Of a DNA stretch of 22,720 nucleotides, positions 6,391 to 15,124 are shown one piece after another. Made by a program: the position numbers and the translations under genes. Source of the DNA: JAITMY01 sp031549685 (GTDB lineage Bacteria > Bacteroidota > Bacteroidia > Bacteroidales > UBA932); contig JAVBPG010000025.1 of assembly GCA_031549685.1 (NCBI GenBank), positions 1 to 22,720 on the forward strand, written 5' to 3'. Numbering within the stretch: position 1 is the stretch's first letter; the number at the start of each line of letters is the position of its first letter. The notes under the pieces were generated by a model that saw only the letters and a list, made by a program, of their open reading frames with translations, was not told where the DNA came from and searched no databases.

Positions 6391-8067
6391 ATGGCTGACG
6401 AGAAAATCATTTTTTCGATGAACGGCGTGGGAAAAATTCTTCCCCACAACAACAAGCAAATCCTGAAGGATATTTACCTCTCGTTTTTTTACGGGGCAAA
6501 AATCGGCATCATCGGCCTCAACGGCAGCGGTAAGTCAACGCTGATGAAAATCATCGCCGGTATTGAGAAATCGTACCAGGGCGATGTGGTGTGGGCGCCG
6601 GGCTACACCGTGGGCTACTTAGAGCAAGAGCCGCAGCTGGACGAGAACGCCACCGTGCGCGAAATTGTGCAGCAGGGCGTGCAGGAGGTGGTGGATTTAC
6701 TCAAGGAGTACGAGGAGGTAAACAATAAGTTTGCCGAGCCCATGAGCGACGACGAAATGAATAAGCTCATTGAGCGGCAGGGCGAGTTGACCGAAAAAAT
6801 AGAGCACGTGGGTGGCTGGGAAATTGACAGCAAGCTGGAGCGCGCCATGGACGCGCTGCGCTGCCCCGAGCCTGAAGCCGTTGTAAAAAATCTTTCGGGT
6901 GGAGAAAAGCGTCGCGTGGCGCTGTGCCGCCTGCTACTGCGCGAACCCGATGTGCTGCTGCTCGACGAGCCTACCAACCACCTGGATGCCGAAAGTATTT
7001 TGTGGCTGGAGCAACACCTCCAGCAATATAAAGGAACGGTAATTGCCGTAACGCACGACCGCTACTTCCTGGACAACGTAGCCGGCTGGATTTTGGAGCT
7101 CGACCGCGGCGAGGGAATACCCTGGAAGGGCAACTACTCATCGTGGCTCGACCAAAAATCAAAACGCTTAGAGCAGGAGGAAAAGCAGGAGAGCAAGCGC
7201 CGCAAAACGCTGGAGCGCGAGCTGGAGTGGGTGCGCATGAACCCCAAGGCGCGTCAGGCAAAATCGAAGGCACGTTTGGCTGCCTACGATAAAATGCTGA
7301 ACGAGGACAGCAAGCAGAAGGAGGAGAAGCTCGAAATATTTATCCCCAACGGGCCGCGCTTGGGCGACAAGGTTATTGAGGCGCACGGCGTAAGCAAGGC
7401 CTTTGGCGACCGCGTGCTGTTTGAGAATTTAGAGTTTAAGCTGCCGCCCGCCGGGATTGTTGGCATTATTGGCCCCAACGGCGCAGGGAAAACTACGCTC
7501 TTCCGCATGATTATGGGCTTGGAAAAGGTGGATAAGGGAACGTTTGAGGTGGGTGATACGGTAAAAGTTGCCTACGTTGACCAGCAGCACCGCACCATTG
7601 ACCCCGACAAAACCGTGTTCCAAACCATTGCCCAGGACAGCGAAATACTTACGCTCGGCGGCCGCAGCATCAACGCGCGCGCCTACATTTCGCGCTTCAA
7701 CTTCAGCGGCGGCGACCAGGAGAAGAAGTGCGGCATACTCAGCGGCGGCGAGCGCAACCGCCTGCACCTGGCGCTTACGCTAAAGGAGGAGGCCAACGTG
7801 CTGCTGCTCGACGAGCCTACCAACGATGTGGACGTGAATACCATTCGCGCGCTGGAGGAGGGCCTGGAAAATTTTGCCGGTTGCGCCGTAATTATTTCGC
7901 ACGACCGCTGGTTCCTCGACCGCGTGGCTACACACATTCTTGCCTTTGAGGGCGACTCGCAGGTTGTATTTTTCGAAGGCGGATTCAGCGACTACGAGGA
8001 GCATAAAAAGAAGCGCATGGGCGATATCACTCCGCACCGGTTGCGGTACAAGAAGCTGATGGAGTAA
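6391..8067 (+). CDS. ettA: Energy-dependent translational throttle protein EttA (ABC-F ATPase)
   Basis: This cytoplasmic ABC-F protein of 558 residues binds the ribosomal E site and gates early elongation according to the ATP/ADP state. It has two full nucleotide-binding domains. The first has Walker A GLNGSGKST (42-50), signature LSGGEKRR (168-175), Walker B LLLDEPTNHLD (189-199) and THDR (221-224). The second has Walker A GPNGAGKTT (361-369), signature LSGGERNR (450-457), Walker B LLLDEPTNDVD (471-481) and SHDR (503-506). Both catalytic glutamates are present. The GIPWKGNYSSWLDQK segment (242-256) and the charged linker with MNPKARQAKSKAR (283-295) are EttA-specific, which separates it from antibiotic-resistance ABC-F proteins. 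There is no transmembrane segment. The ATG at 6391 matches the normal EttA N-terminus. Confidence 0.97.
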   Translation: MADEKIIFSMNGVGKILPHNNKQILKDIYLSFFYGAKIGIIGLNGSGKSTLMKIIAGIEKSYQGDVVWAPGYTVGYLEQEPQLDENATVREIVQQGVQEVVDLLKEYEEVNNKFAEPMSDDEMNKLIERQGELTEKIEHVGGWEIDSKLERAMDALRCPEPEAVVKNLSGGEKRRVALCRLLLREPDVLLLDEPTNHLDAESILWLEQHLQQYKGTVIAVTHDRYFLDNVAGWILELDRGEGIPWKGNYSSWLDQKSKRLEQEEKQESKRRKTLERELEWVRMNPKARQAKSKARLAAYDKMLNEDSKQKEEKLEIFIPNGPRLGDKVIEAHGVSKAFGDRVLFENLEFKLPPAGIVGIIGPNGAGKTTLFRMIMGLEKVDKGTFEVGDTVKVAYVDQQHRTIDPDKTVFQTIAQDSEILTLGGRSINARAYISRFNFSGGDQEKKCGILSGGERNRLHLALTLKEEANVLLLDEPTNDVDVNTIRALEEGLENFAGCAVIISHDRWFLDRVATHILAFEGDSQVVFFEGGFSDYEEHKKKRMGDITPHRLRYKKLME

Positions 8068-8096
8068 ATGCAGTAGGCAGCTTGCAGTAGGCAGTA

Positions 8097-8132
8097 GAGA
8101 CCCTAATAGGGTTTTGAGACCCTATTAGGGTT
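8097..8132. repeat. Tandem and inverted 17-base repeat after ettA
   Basis: GAGACCCTAATAGGGTT (8097-8113) and GAGACCCTATTAGGGTT (8116-8132) are direct repeats differing at one base. Because the core is nearly symmetric, CCCTAATAGGG (8101-8111) and CCCTATTAGGG (8120-8130) also form a perfect 11-bp hairpin with an 8-base loop. It is preceded by GCAGTAGGCAG words (8070-8097). It may act as a weak terminator of ettA, but it lacks a T-tract. Confidence 0.7.
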
Positions 8133-8142
8133 AATTCGAAGG

Positions 8143-9585
8143 TTGTCAGCTGCAGCCGGCGATTTTAAAAATCACATCATTTTGCAAAACCACCCTTTAC
8201 ATACCAACCCCATCTTCAAAAAAGTGGCCGATGTGGCGCAAGGCCAAGGCGTACGCGCCTTTGTTATAGGCGGCTACGTGCGCGATTTTTTTCTGCATCG
8301 CCCCTCAAAGGACATTGATATTGTGGTGGAGGGAAGCGGCATTGCATTAGCCGAAGAGCTGGGACGAGCGCTACGCACCAACGTAAGCGTATTCAAAAAT
8401 TTTGGCACCGCCATGCTTTGCAGCGGCGATATTGAGCTGGAGTTTGTGGGCGCCAGAAAGGAGTCGTACCGGGCCAATTCGCGCAAGCCCATTGTGGAGG
8501 ACGGCACGCTGCAGGAAGACCAAGAGCGGCGCGACTTTACCATCAACGCCATGGCCTTTAGCCTCAACGCCGGGGACTTTGGTGCGCTGGTTGACCCGTT
8601 CAACGGCATGCAGGATTTGCACGATAAGCGCATGCGCACGCCGCTCGACCCCGACATTACCTACAGCGACGACCCGCTGCGCATGATGCGCGCCGTGCGC
8701 TTTGCCACGCAGCTGGGATTTGAAATTGTACCCGAATCACAAGAAGCCATTCGGCGTAATAAGCACCGCATTGTGGGTGGCATAGTTTCGGTGGAGCGCA
8801 TAACGGACGAGCTGAACAAGATAATGGCCACGCCCAAGCCATCGGTAGGCTTCATGCTGCTCGACGAGCTGGAGCTGCTGGAGCTGATAATGCCGCAAAT
8901 TCATCGCCTGAAGGGGGTGGAAAGCGTGGGCAAGCTGCAGCACAAGGATAACTTTTTGCACACCCTGCAGGTGCTGGACAACGTTGCGGAAAAGAGCGAT
9001 AACCTGTGGCTGCGCTGGGCTGCGCTGCTGCACGATGTGGCCAAACCGCAAACCAAAAAGTTTGAGGAGGGGCACGGGTGGACCTTTCACGGTCACGAAT
9101 TTATAGGCGCTAAAATGGTGCCTAAATTTTTCGCGCAGCTCAAACTTCCGCTTAACGAAAAAATGAAGTACGTGCAAAAAATGGTGGAGCTGCACCTGCG
9201 CCCCATCGTACTTTCGCAGGAGGAGGTTACCGACTCGGCCGTACGCCGCCTACTGTTTGACGCCGGCGATGACGTTGACGATTTGATGCTGCTGTGCGAA
9301 GCCGACATTACCTCGAAAAATGAAAGTACGGTAAAAAAACATTTACAGAATTTTGCGCTGGTGCGGCAGAAGCTCAAGGATATTGAGGAGAAAGACCGCG
9401 TGCGGAATTTTCAGCCGCCCATTAGCGGCGAGTTGATAATGCAAACCTACAGCCTCCCACCCTGCCGCCAGGTGGGCCTCATAAAGGACGCCATAAAGGA
9501 TGCCATTCTTGATGGCGTTATACGTAACGATTACGATGACGCGTATAAGTTTATGCAGGCGAAGGCGAAGGAACTCGGATTATAA
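8143..9585 (+). CDS. cca: CCA-adding-type tRNA nucleotidyltransferase with HD domain
   Basis: This is a class II nucleotidyltransferase of 480 residues that adds or repairs the CCA end of tRNA; the poly(A)-polymerase branch of the family cannot be fully excluded. The head domain has FVIGGYVRD (40-48), the metal aspartates DIDIVV (57-62), RRDFTINAMA (129-138) and the nucleotide-recognition motif DDPLRMMRAVRFA (176-188). It continues into an HD phosphohydrolase domain with LLHDVAKP (295-302; H297, D298) and FHGHE (315-319). Length is typical for the Bacteroidota form. The start is uncertain: the frame opens at TTG 8143, a second TTG at 8185 would give a product starting at QNHPLHTNPIF, and no in-frame ATG exists upstream of the catalytic domain. 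The residues before about 20 do not look conserved. Confidence 0.92.
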   Translation: MSAAAGDFKNHIILQNHPLHTNPIFKKVADVAQGQGVRAFVIGGYVRDFFLHRPSKDIDIVVEGSGIALAEELGRALRTNVSVFKNFGTAMLCSGDIELEFVGARKESYRANSRKPIVEDGTLQEDQERRDFTINAMAFSLNAGDFGALVDPFNGMQDLHDKRMRTPLDPDITYSDDPLRMMRAVRFATQLGFEIVPESQEAIRRNKHRIVGGIVSVERITDELNKIMATPKPSVGFMLLDELELLELIMPQIHRLKGVESVGKLQHKDNFLHTLQVLDNVAEKSDNLWLRWAALLHDVAKPQTKKFEEGHGWTFHGHEFIGAKMVPKFFAQLKLPLNEKMKYVQKMVELHLRPIVLSQEEVTDSAVRRLLFDAGDDVDDLMLLCEADITSKNESTVKKHLQNFALVRQKLKDIEEKDRVRNFQPPISGELIMQTYSLPPCRQVGLIKDAIKDAILDGVIRNDYDDAYKFMQAKAKELGL

Positions 9586-9615
9586 ATTTCAGATTTCAAG
9601 TTTCAAATGAGTTGT

Positions 9616-9872
9616 TGTCATTGCGGGCTTGACCCGCAATCCCCTTTTTGAGATTGATTCGTCGTCCCTCCTCGCAATGACGGAATGGCAGGAGATGCGG
9701 TGAGGGCTTATCCCTGCGCTGGCGGGGGTACCTGAAAGGCGGGGGTGGAAGTTTACGCTTTTACCACTTCCACCCCCGGTCTTCGACCACCCCCGCCAGC
9801 GGGGGATAGCCACCCACAAGCCCCTGTACAAGAATTTTTGGCAGGAGATTGCGGGTCAAGCCCGCAATGACA
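9616..9872. repeat. Three-tier inverted-repeat element (MITE-like, no coding capacity)
   Basis: The outer arms are 26 bases and perfectly complementary (9616-9641 and 9847-9872). The middle arms, 9705-9729 and 9789-9811, are near-complementary. The inner arms GGGGGTGGAAGT (9741-9752) and ACTTCCACCCCC (9766-9777) are perfect. Each outer arm is itself a small hairpin (TTGCGGG/CCCGCAA). The outer-arm sequence also occurs at 17876-17894 and 20020-20042. It fills most of the 297-base gap before the Nudix gene and ends 10 bases before that gene's ATG. Confidence 0.88.
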
Positions 9873-9882
9873 GAACTGTAAT

Positions 9883-10410
9883 ATGGCACAAAGAGTAGAA
9901 ATATTCCCCCTTGTTGACCCTGACGGCAACGTTATAGGCAAAGCCACGCGCGCCGAGTGCCACAGCGGCAGCAAGCTGTTGCACCCCGTGGTACACCTGC
10001 ACTACTTCAACACGCAGGGGCAGCTGTACCTGCAAAAGCGCGCGGCGCACAAGGATATTCAGCCCAACAAGTGGGACACCTCGGTCGGAGGGCATGTGGA
10101 CTTCGGCGAGGAGGTGGAAAAAGCCCTGTACCGCGAAGCGCGCGAGGAGCTGGGGCTGCAAAATATCGAACCCGTTTTTTTATTCCAATACGTTTACGAA
10201 TCGGCAATTGAGCGTGAGTTAGTACATGTGTACTGTGCATTTTCCGATATAATTCCGCAACCTGATTTAGATGAGGTGAGCGAGGGGAAATTCTGGAATG
10301 TTACGGAAATAATTTCGCTGATTGGTAACAATATTTTCACACCGAATTTTGAGGGAGAAGTAGGGCGGGTGTTGGATGGCGTAAAGAAATACTTCCCTCA
10401 CAAACAATAA
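9883..10410 (+). CDS. Nudix hydrolase
   Basis: The protein has 175 residues with a complete Nudix box, GHVDFGEEVEKALYREAREELGL (residues 70-92, shown here as one motif that fits GX5EX7REUXEEXGU). R84, E85, E88 and E89 are in place, so it should be an active Mg-dependent pyrophosphohydrolase. The N-terminal part (VDPDGNVIGKATR at 11-23, then LLHPVVHLHYFN) and QKRAAHKDIQPNKWD before the box match the isopentenyl-diphosphate-isomerase-like/YfcD-type Nudix group. This group often removes pyrophosphate from nucleotides or cofactors; the substrate here is unknown. It lies between an inverted-repeat element, which supplies its immediate leader, and the promoter of the TonB-receptor locus. It is probably its own transcription unit. 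Confidence 0.93.
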   Translation: MAQRVEIFPLVDPDGNVIGKATRAECHSGSKLLHPVVHLHYFNTQGQLYLQKRAAHKDIQPNKWDTSVGGHVDFGEEVEKALYREAREELGLQNIEPVFLFQYVYESAIERELVHVYCAFSDIIPQPDLDEVSEGKFWNVTEIISLIGNNIFTPNFEGEVGRVLDGVKKYFPHKQ

Positions 10411-10447
10411 TGATGCTTCCTTTCTATAATTGCATAACGTATTTACA

Positions 10448-10469
10448 GTTAAATATTTATATAATTAAC
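10448..10469. promoter_or_regulatory. Possible AT-rich operator palindrome
   Basis: The 22-base stretch starts GTTAA and ends TTAAC, with approximate symmetry between. It lies about 30 bases upstream of the -33 region of the TonB-receptor promoter. AT-rich sequence makes chance symmetry likely, so this is only a candidate regulator site. Confidence 0.25.
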
Positions 10470-10497
10470 TAATACTCCAAAATACCTACACATAAGG

Positions 10498-10529
10498 ATT
10501 GTGCGCCGATGCCGACCTCGCTACTTTTG
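10498..10529 (+). promoter_or_regulatory. Promoter of the TonB-receptor locus
   Basis: The -7 element TACTTTTG (10522-10529) matches TAnnTTTG exactly. ATTG at 10498-10501 sits 20 bases upstream as the -33 element (three of four TTTG positions). Transcription would start near 10536, about 20 bases before the ATG at 10556. Confidence 0.7.
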
Positions 10530-10555
10530 TAGCCTTGCAAAAGGTAAAGGTCTGA

Positions 10556-13500
10556 ATGATTCGCAGCGCACCAAAAATAATTTCAATAGCAACGCTTATA
10601 CTTTTCTCGGGGCAAGGTATTTTTGCCAATGAAAAAGCCTCTCGTAATGATGTTCAGCTTTCCGGAACGGTAGCTGATGCCGCCACCTCCGCGCCTGTTT
10701 CATTTGCTTCTGTTTACTCATCCGAAACCTCTACGGGCACTACCACCAACAGCAAGGGCGAGTTTTCGCTTTCGCTAAAGAAGGATAACAGCTACCACAT
10801 CATTATATCCTGCTTAGGTTACCAACAGCTGGATACCACCGTAGCAGGCGGCGTGGATGAATTACGCATTTCCCTGCAGCCCGAAAGCTTTGCGCTGGAT
10901 GAAATAGTGGTTACCGCGCAAAAAAACAAAAGCGACCTTAGCAGCTCCTACACCATAAACCGCACCAGCCTTGACCACCTGCAGGTGGTAGATGTGGCCG
11001 ATGTAACAAGCTTGCTGCCCGGCGGGCAAACCAACACCGCCCTACACCTGGCCGGCGACCCCCAACGCATAGCACTGCACGCTGCCACCAACGGCGAAAA
11101 CGGGAACCCTACGTTCGGTACCGCCATTGAGGTAGATGGCGTTCGCCTATCGAATAACGCCACTTTTAAAGGCAGCAAATACGATCAAAATAACAGCGCT
11201 ATTCTAGGAGTTGACACGCGCAACATCGCATCGAGCAGCATTGGCGAAATAGAGGTAATAACAGGCATAGCCTCGGTGGAGTACGGCGACATGACCAACG
11301 GCGTGGTAAAAATCAGCAGCAAAAAAGGGAAAACTCCGCTTACTATTGAAGCCATAACCAAGCCAAACACCAAGCAGCTTGCGCTGCAAAAGGGATTTGC
11401 GCTAGGCAAGGCCGGAATGCTGAACGCAAGCGCCGAGCGCACCAAGTCCATATACGAGCTTGCTTCGCCCTACACCTCGTACACCCGCAACAACCTGTCG
11501 CTGCTGTACTCCAACACCTTCAACAAGCATCGCAGCCAACCTGTAGCTTTCGAGGTTGGCCTGGCCGGAAGCCTTGGCGGAAAAGATACGGAAAAAGACC
11601 CCGATGCTTTTTCTGAAACCTACGAAAAAGCAAACGATAACACCATACGTGCTAACGCCAAAGTGCGGTGGCAGCTCAACCTGCCGTGGATTACCTCGCT
11701 TGAGCTATCGGGCTCAAGCAGCTACACCGACAATCTCATTGCGGAAAACACCAACAAATCCAGCTCATCATCCATAGCCGCCGTGCATGGCCAGGACGAG
11801 GGCTACTTTGTGGCCACACGCTACGACAACAACCCGCTGGCGCCAATTGTAATTATTCCTGCGGGTTACTGGTACGAGCTAAGGTATGTAGACAACAAGC
11901 TGCTTACCAACAACGCGCACCTTAAAGCAAGTTGGGCACACAAATTTGGGAAAGTGGGCAGCAGCCTGCTGCTGGGCGCCGACTTTAGCAGCGATGGAAA
12001 TTTAGGCAAAGGCGAATACTACGACGACCTGCGCTACGCCGCTACCGGTTGGCGCGAATACCGTTTTGACGAAGTGCCGTTTATGAATACGCTCGCGTTG
12101 TTTGCCGAAGAAAAAATCAACATTCCGGCAGGCGTATCCAACCTGCAAATTTCGGCCGGAGTAAGATCGGAGATGACGTTCATAAACCAGTCGGAATACG
12201 GCACGGTAAACAGCACATCGCCGCGCCTCAATGGAAAATTTACATTTTGGGATAACAAAAATCGTATTGTGGAGAAGCTGACGCTGCGCGCAGGCTGGGG
12301 ACAATCCGTAAAATTGCCCTCATTTGAGGTGCTGTACCCTCGCCCCGTTTACTCCGATAAGCTGGCCTTTGCTCCCGGCACCATGGCCGACGGCACCACG
12401 TTTTACGCCTACCACATTTGGCCACACGCCACCACCTACAATCCCGACTTAAAATGGCAGTCGAGCCGCCAAGCCGAAGTAGGTTTTGAGCTGAACGTAA
12501 AGGGAGTTTACATTTACGTTTCGGCGTTTAGCAATCGCATAGAAAATGCTTACACCAAAACTACCAGCTACTCACCTTTCAGCTACAATTTCACCGACCA
12601 AGCCGCGCTCAACAACAGCCAAATCCCATCAACCGACAGGCAGTACAGCATTGACCAAACAACCGGCGTGGTAACGGTTATAGATAAAACCGGCATGCGG
12701 TCAAGCGAGGTGCTTCCCTACACCGAGCGGCAAACTTTTAAGTCGAACAACAGCTACACCAACGGATCGCCCGCGCAGCGCCAGGGCCTGGAGTGGATAG
12801 TGGACGTTGGGAAAATTCAGGCGCTGCAAACCTCCGTGCGCTTTGATGGTTGCTACTACCACTACCGCAGTACCGAGGAAAATGTGCAAGCCCACTGCCC
12901 CTCTTCACAAAATGGCGCTGACGGCACGCCTTACAAGTACGTGGGTTTTTACGTAGGTGGAAGCAGCGTTGCCAACGGTAGCGAAACAAAGAAGCTGAAC
13001 GCCAACCTCACGCTCACCACCCACATTCCCGCGGCGCGGCTTGCCATATCGCTGCGCATAGAAAGCACGCTGTACAGCTGCAGGCAATCCCTCAGCGAGT
13101 ACAACGGCGCACAGCGCGGCTTTGCCGTGGACGACAGGGGCGATTTTGTTCCAACCAGCGGCAATCCTAACATATACAACTCCAACCGTTTTGTGGGGCT
13201 TTACCCCTTGTACTACACCAGCTACAGCGATATGGAAACGCAAATACCATTTGCCGAAAAACTAGCGTGGGCCAAGGACAACGATGCCGCGCTGTACAGC
13301 GACTTGACCAAGCTGGTAATGAAAACCAACACGGACTACTACTTCAACGCCGACCGCATATCGCCGTACTTTTCGGCAAACGTAAGCGTTACCAAAGAAA
13401 TTGGGAAGGTGGCCTCCATTACCTTCAACGCTACCAACTTTACCAACAACATGCAAACGGTTAACTCCAGCGCAAGTAATTCCGAGCAAACAATATACGA

Positions 13501-13561
13501 AAGCAGCTACGTGCCAAGATTTTACTACGGGCTATCGCTGCGCATTAAATTATTTGGATAA
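10556..13561 (+). CDS. TonB-dependent outer-membrane receptor
   Basis: This 1001-residue receptor imports a ligand across the outer membrane using energy from TonB/ExbBD. The order of parts is: signal peptide (about 1-24, ending IFA), carboxypeptidase-regulatory-like domain (about 34-108, with LSGTVADAATSAPVSFASV and SCLGYQQLDT), TonB box DEIVVTA (115-121), plug domain (about 125-260, with TAIEVDGVRLSN, GEIEVITGIASVEYGDMTNGVVKI), then a 22-strand-type barrel. The barrel ends in RIKLFG with alternating aromatic residues. No SusD follows, so glycan uptake of the classic type is unlikely. The next genes encode a DUF4876-like lipoprotein and another barrel, which suggests the lipoprotein is the ligand-capture partner. 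The ligand is unknown; metal, haem or a siderophore-like compound is my inference. Confidence 0.95.
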   Translation: MIRSAPKIISIATLILFSGQGIFANEKASRNDVQLSGTVADAATSAPVSFASVYSSETSTGTTTNSKGEFSLSLKKDNSYHIIISCLGYQQLDTTVAGGVDELRISLQPESFALDEIVVTAQKNKSDLSSSYTINRTSLDHLQVVDVADVTSLLPGGQTNTALHLAGDPQRIALHAATNGENGNPTFGTAIEVDGVRLSNNATFKGSKYDQNNSAILGVDTRNIASSSIGEIEVITGIASVEYGDMTNGVVKISSKKGKTPLTIEAITKPNTKQLALQKGFALGKAGMLNASAERTKSIYELASPYTSYTRNNLSLLYSNTFNKHRSQPVAFEVGLAGSLGGKDTEKDPDAFSETYEKANDNTIRANAKVRWQLNLPWITSLELSGSSSYTDNLIAENTNKSSSSSIAAVHGQDEGYFVATRYDNNPLAPIVIIPAGYWYELRYVDNKLLTNNAHLKASWAHKFGKVGSSLLLGADFSSDGNLGKGEYYDDLRYAATGWREYRFDEVPFMNTLALFAEEKINIPAGVSNLQISAGVRSEMTFINQSEYGTVNSTSPRLNGKFTFWDNKNRIVEKLTLRAGWGQSVKLPSFEVLYPRPVYSDKLAFAPGTMADGTTFYAYHIWPHATTYNPDLKWQSSRQAEVGFELNVKGVYIYVSAFSNRIENAYTKTTSYSPFSYNFTDQAALNNSQIPSTDRQYSIDQTTGVVTVIDKTGMRSSEVLPYTERQTFKSNNSYTNGSPAQRQGLEWIVDVGKIQALQTSVRFDGCYYHYRSTEENVQAHCPSSQNGADGTPYKYVGFYVGGSSVANGSETKKLNANLTLTTHIPAARLAISLRIESTLYSCRQSLSEYNGAQRGFAVDDRGDFVPTSGNPNIYNSNRFVGLYPLYYTSYSDMETQIPFAEKLAWAKDNDAALYSDLTKLVMKTNTDYYFNADRISPYFSANVSVTKEIGKVASITFNATNFTNNMQTVNSSASNSEQTIYESSYVPRFYYGLSLRIKLFG

Positions 13562-13657
13562 AAAGATGAGTAAATATCTACAAAATAGCGTGGCATCTGC
13601 GAATATTTATTTTTCCTACTAATACTATTTTTTCAAACAATAAAAAACAAAAAAAAC

Positions 13658-15007
13658 ATGAAAACACTAAAATTACTACAAGCGTACCTGATGGTACTGC
13701 TCCTGGCGCTCAGCGTAGGCTGCAACAAGAATGACGACACCGAAGAACCGCTACCTCCTCCCGTTAAAACTTTTGATGTTAAGGTGCAGCTGGTGTACCC
13801 GCAAGGCTACAGCAGCAATTCGGGCATCAACGTAAAGTTGACCAACAGCATTACCAACACCACCTTCGAGGCAGCCACGGACAGCACAGGTATGGCCACA
13901 TTTACGGTAACAGCCGGCGTGTATGATGCCTCTGCATCCGAAACTCGCTCAATAGCGGGCAACGCCTACCTACTCAATGGCATTAAAAGCGGCATTACCA
14001 TTAACGACAGCTGGACCGGTAGCGAAGCGGTATCGATAAACCTTGAGGAGTCGAAAGCCGGACAGCTTGTGGTAAAAGAATTCTACTTCAACGGTTGCCA
14101 ACAAAATGTAAGCGGAAAATTCCAACGCGACCCATACGTTATTCTTTACAACAACTCCAACGCGACAGCCTCATTGGAAAATCTTTGCTTTGGTGTAACC
14201 CTTCCGAGCAATAGCCACGGCAGCAACAACGACTATGTGGACGGTACGCTATCTTACGCCTCAGAGGGGTGGATTCCGGCCGGTTTTGGCATTTTTTACT
14301 TTAGCTCAACGCTAACGCTTGCCCCGGGCGAGCAGGCCGTAGTGGCCATAAACGGCGCGCTTGACCATACTATAACCTACAGCAACTCCGTAAACCTGGC
14401 CAAGCCCGATTACTTTGTGTTTTACGACCCCGATAAGTTTAGCCAAACCACGTACCACCCATCGCCCTCCGAAGCTATTCCAACTTCGCACTACCTCAAG
14501 GCTGTTAAGCTGGCCGGCGTTACCAGCACAGCATTTACCATGAGCGTTACAGGGCCGGCATTTTTTATTTTTGCTACCGAAAATGTAACCCCAGCCGAGT
14601 TTGCTACCAATCCCGCCAACCTCAACCAAAACAACGGAAGCGCCACTCAAACACGCGCTAAAGTTCCCTCCAGCTGGGTCATTGACGGTGTGGAGGTATT
14701 TAAAAAAGATGGCGCCGACAATAAAAAGCGCTTAACAGCCAACATTGATGCAGGCTCCATTGCCTTCCCCGATGTTTCGCAGGGCTACACCATTTACCGC
14801 AACGTAAACAAAACCGCAACCGAGGCCATTGCCTCCAACGCCGGCAAGCTGGTGTACAGCTACAGCGGCGGCGTGGATGACACCACCGACCCCAGCGGCA
14901 TTGATGCCGAAGCCTCCATACGCAACGGAGCCCACATTATTTACATGGACACCAACAACTCATCAAGCGATTTCCACGTACGTGGTAAAGCTTCGCTGAA
15001 AAATTAA
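13658..15007 (+). CDS. DUF4876-like lipoprotein, probably surface-exposed
   Basis: The protein has 449 residues. A type II signal sequence ends at the lipid-modified C22 (LALSVGC), followed by NKNDDTEE; such acidic residues after the cysteine resemble the export signal that sends lipoproteins to the cell surface in Bacteroidota. Residues about 37-115 form an Ig-like carboxypeptidase-regulatory fold (FDVKVQLVYP, NVKLTNSITN, TDSTGMATFTV). Residues about 145-445 contain a lamin-tail-like beta region (VVKEFYFNGCQ, DPYVILYNNSNATASLENLC) and end in IRNGAHIIYMDTNNSS. I recall this arrangement as DUF4876, typically found next to TonB receptors. It follows the receptor by 96 bases and likely forms a complex with it to bind the imported ligand. 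No enzymatic motif is visible. Confidence 0.8.
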   Translation: MKTLKLLQAYLMVLLLALSVGCNKNDDTEEPLPPPVKTFDVKVQLVYPQGYSSNSGINVKLTNSITNTTFEAATDSTGMATFTVTAGVYDASASETRSIAGNAYLLNGIKSGITINDSWTGSEAVSINLEESKAGQLVVKEFYFNGCQQNVSGKFQRDPYVILYNNSNATASLENLCFGVTLPSNSHGSNNDYVDGTLSYASEGWIPAGFGIFYFSSTLTLAPGEQAVVAINGALDHTITYSNSVNLAKPDYFVFYDPDKFSQTTYHPSPSEAIPTSHYLKAVKLAGVTSTAFTMSVTGPAFFIFATENVTPAEFATNPANLNQNNGSATQTRAKVPSSWVIDGVEVFKKDGADNKKRLTANIDAGSIAFPDVSQGYTIYRNVNKTATEAIASNAGKLVYSYSGGVDDTTDPSGIDAEASIRNGAHIIYMDTNNSSSDFHVRGKASLKN

Positions 15008-15021
15008 ATGTCGCTGCGCGT

Positions 15022-15112
15022 TGTTACCCTGAGTCCCGCCGAGGCGGGAGGTGCGGCGATGAGAAGCTGGGAGAAACCCACGCCGCAATGCTTCGACAAG
15101 CTCAGCATGACA
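15022..15112. repeat. Palindromic intergenic element, CTGAG...CTCAG type
   Basis: TGTTACCCTGAG (15022-15033) is loosely complementary to CTCAGCATGACA (15101-15112). Just inside the left arm is a perfect palindrome TCCCGCC-GA-GGCGGGA (15034-15049). The right side carries CTTCGACAAGCTCAGCATGA, related to the element at 1661-1747. Confidence 0.65.
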
Positions 15113-15124
15113 GCCTACGGAACT

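Noticed and set aside
6391..8067. Antibiotic-resistance ABC-F (Msr/Vga/Lsa type)
   Set aside because: The EttA-specific GIPWKGNYSSW segment, the linker pattern, and both intact catalytic sites point to the housekeeping factor EttA.
9589..9831. 80-codon minus-strand reading frame before the Nudix gene
   Set aside because: It lies almost wholly inside the nested inverted-repeat element and encodes RGLRVKPAMT-type peptide, a hallmark of such repeats and not of a protein.
10556..15007. SusC/SusD polysaccharide-utilisation pair
   Set aside because: The lipoprotein after the receptor has beta-rich Ig/lamin-tail-like sequence and not the helical TPR fold of SusD, and no glycoside hydrolase or sulfatase lies nearby.
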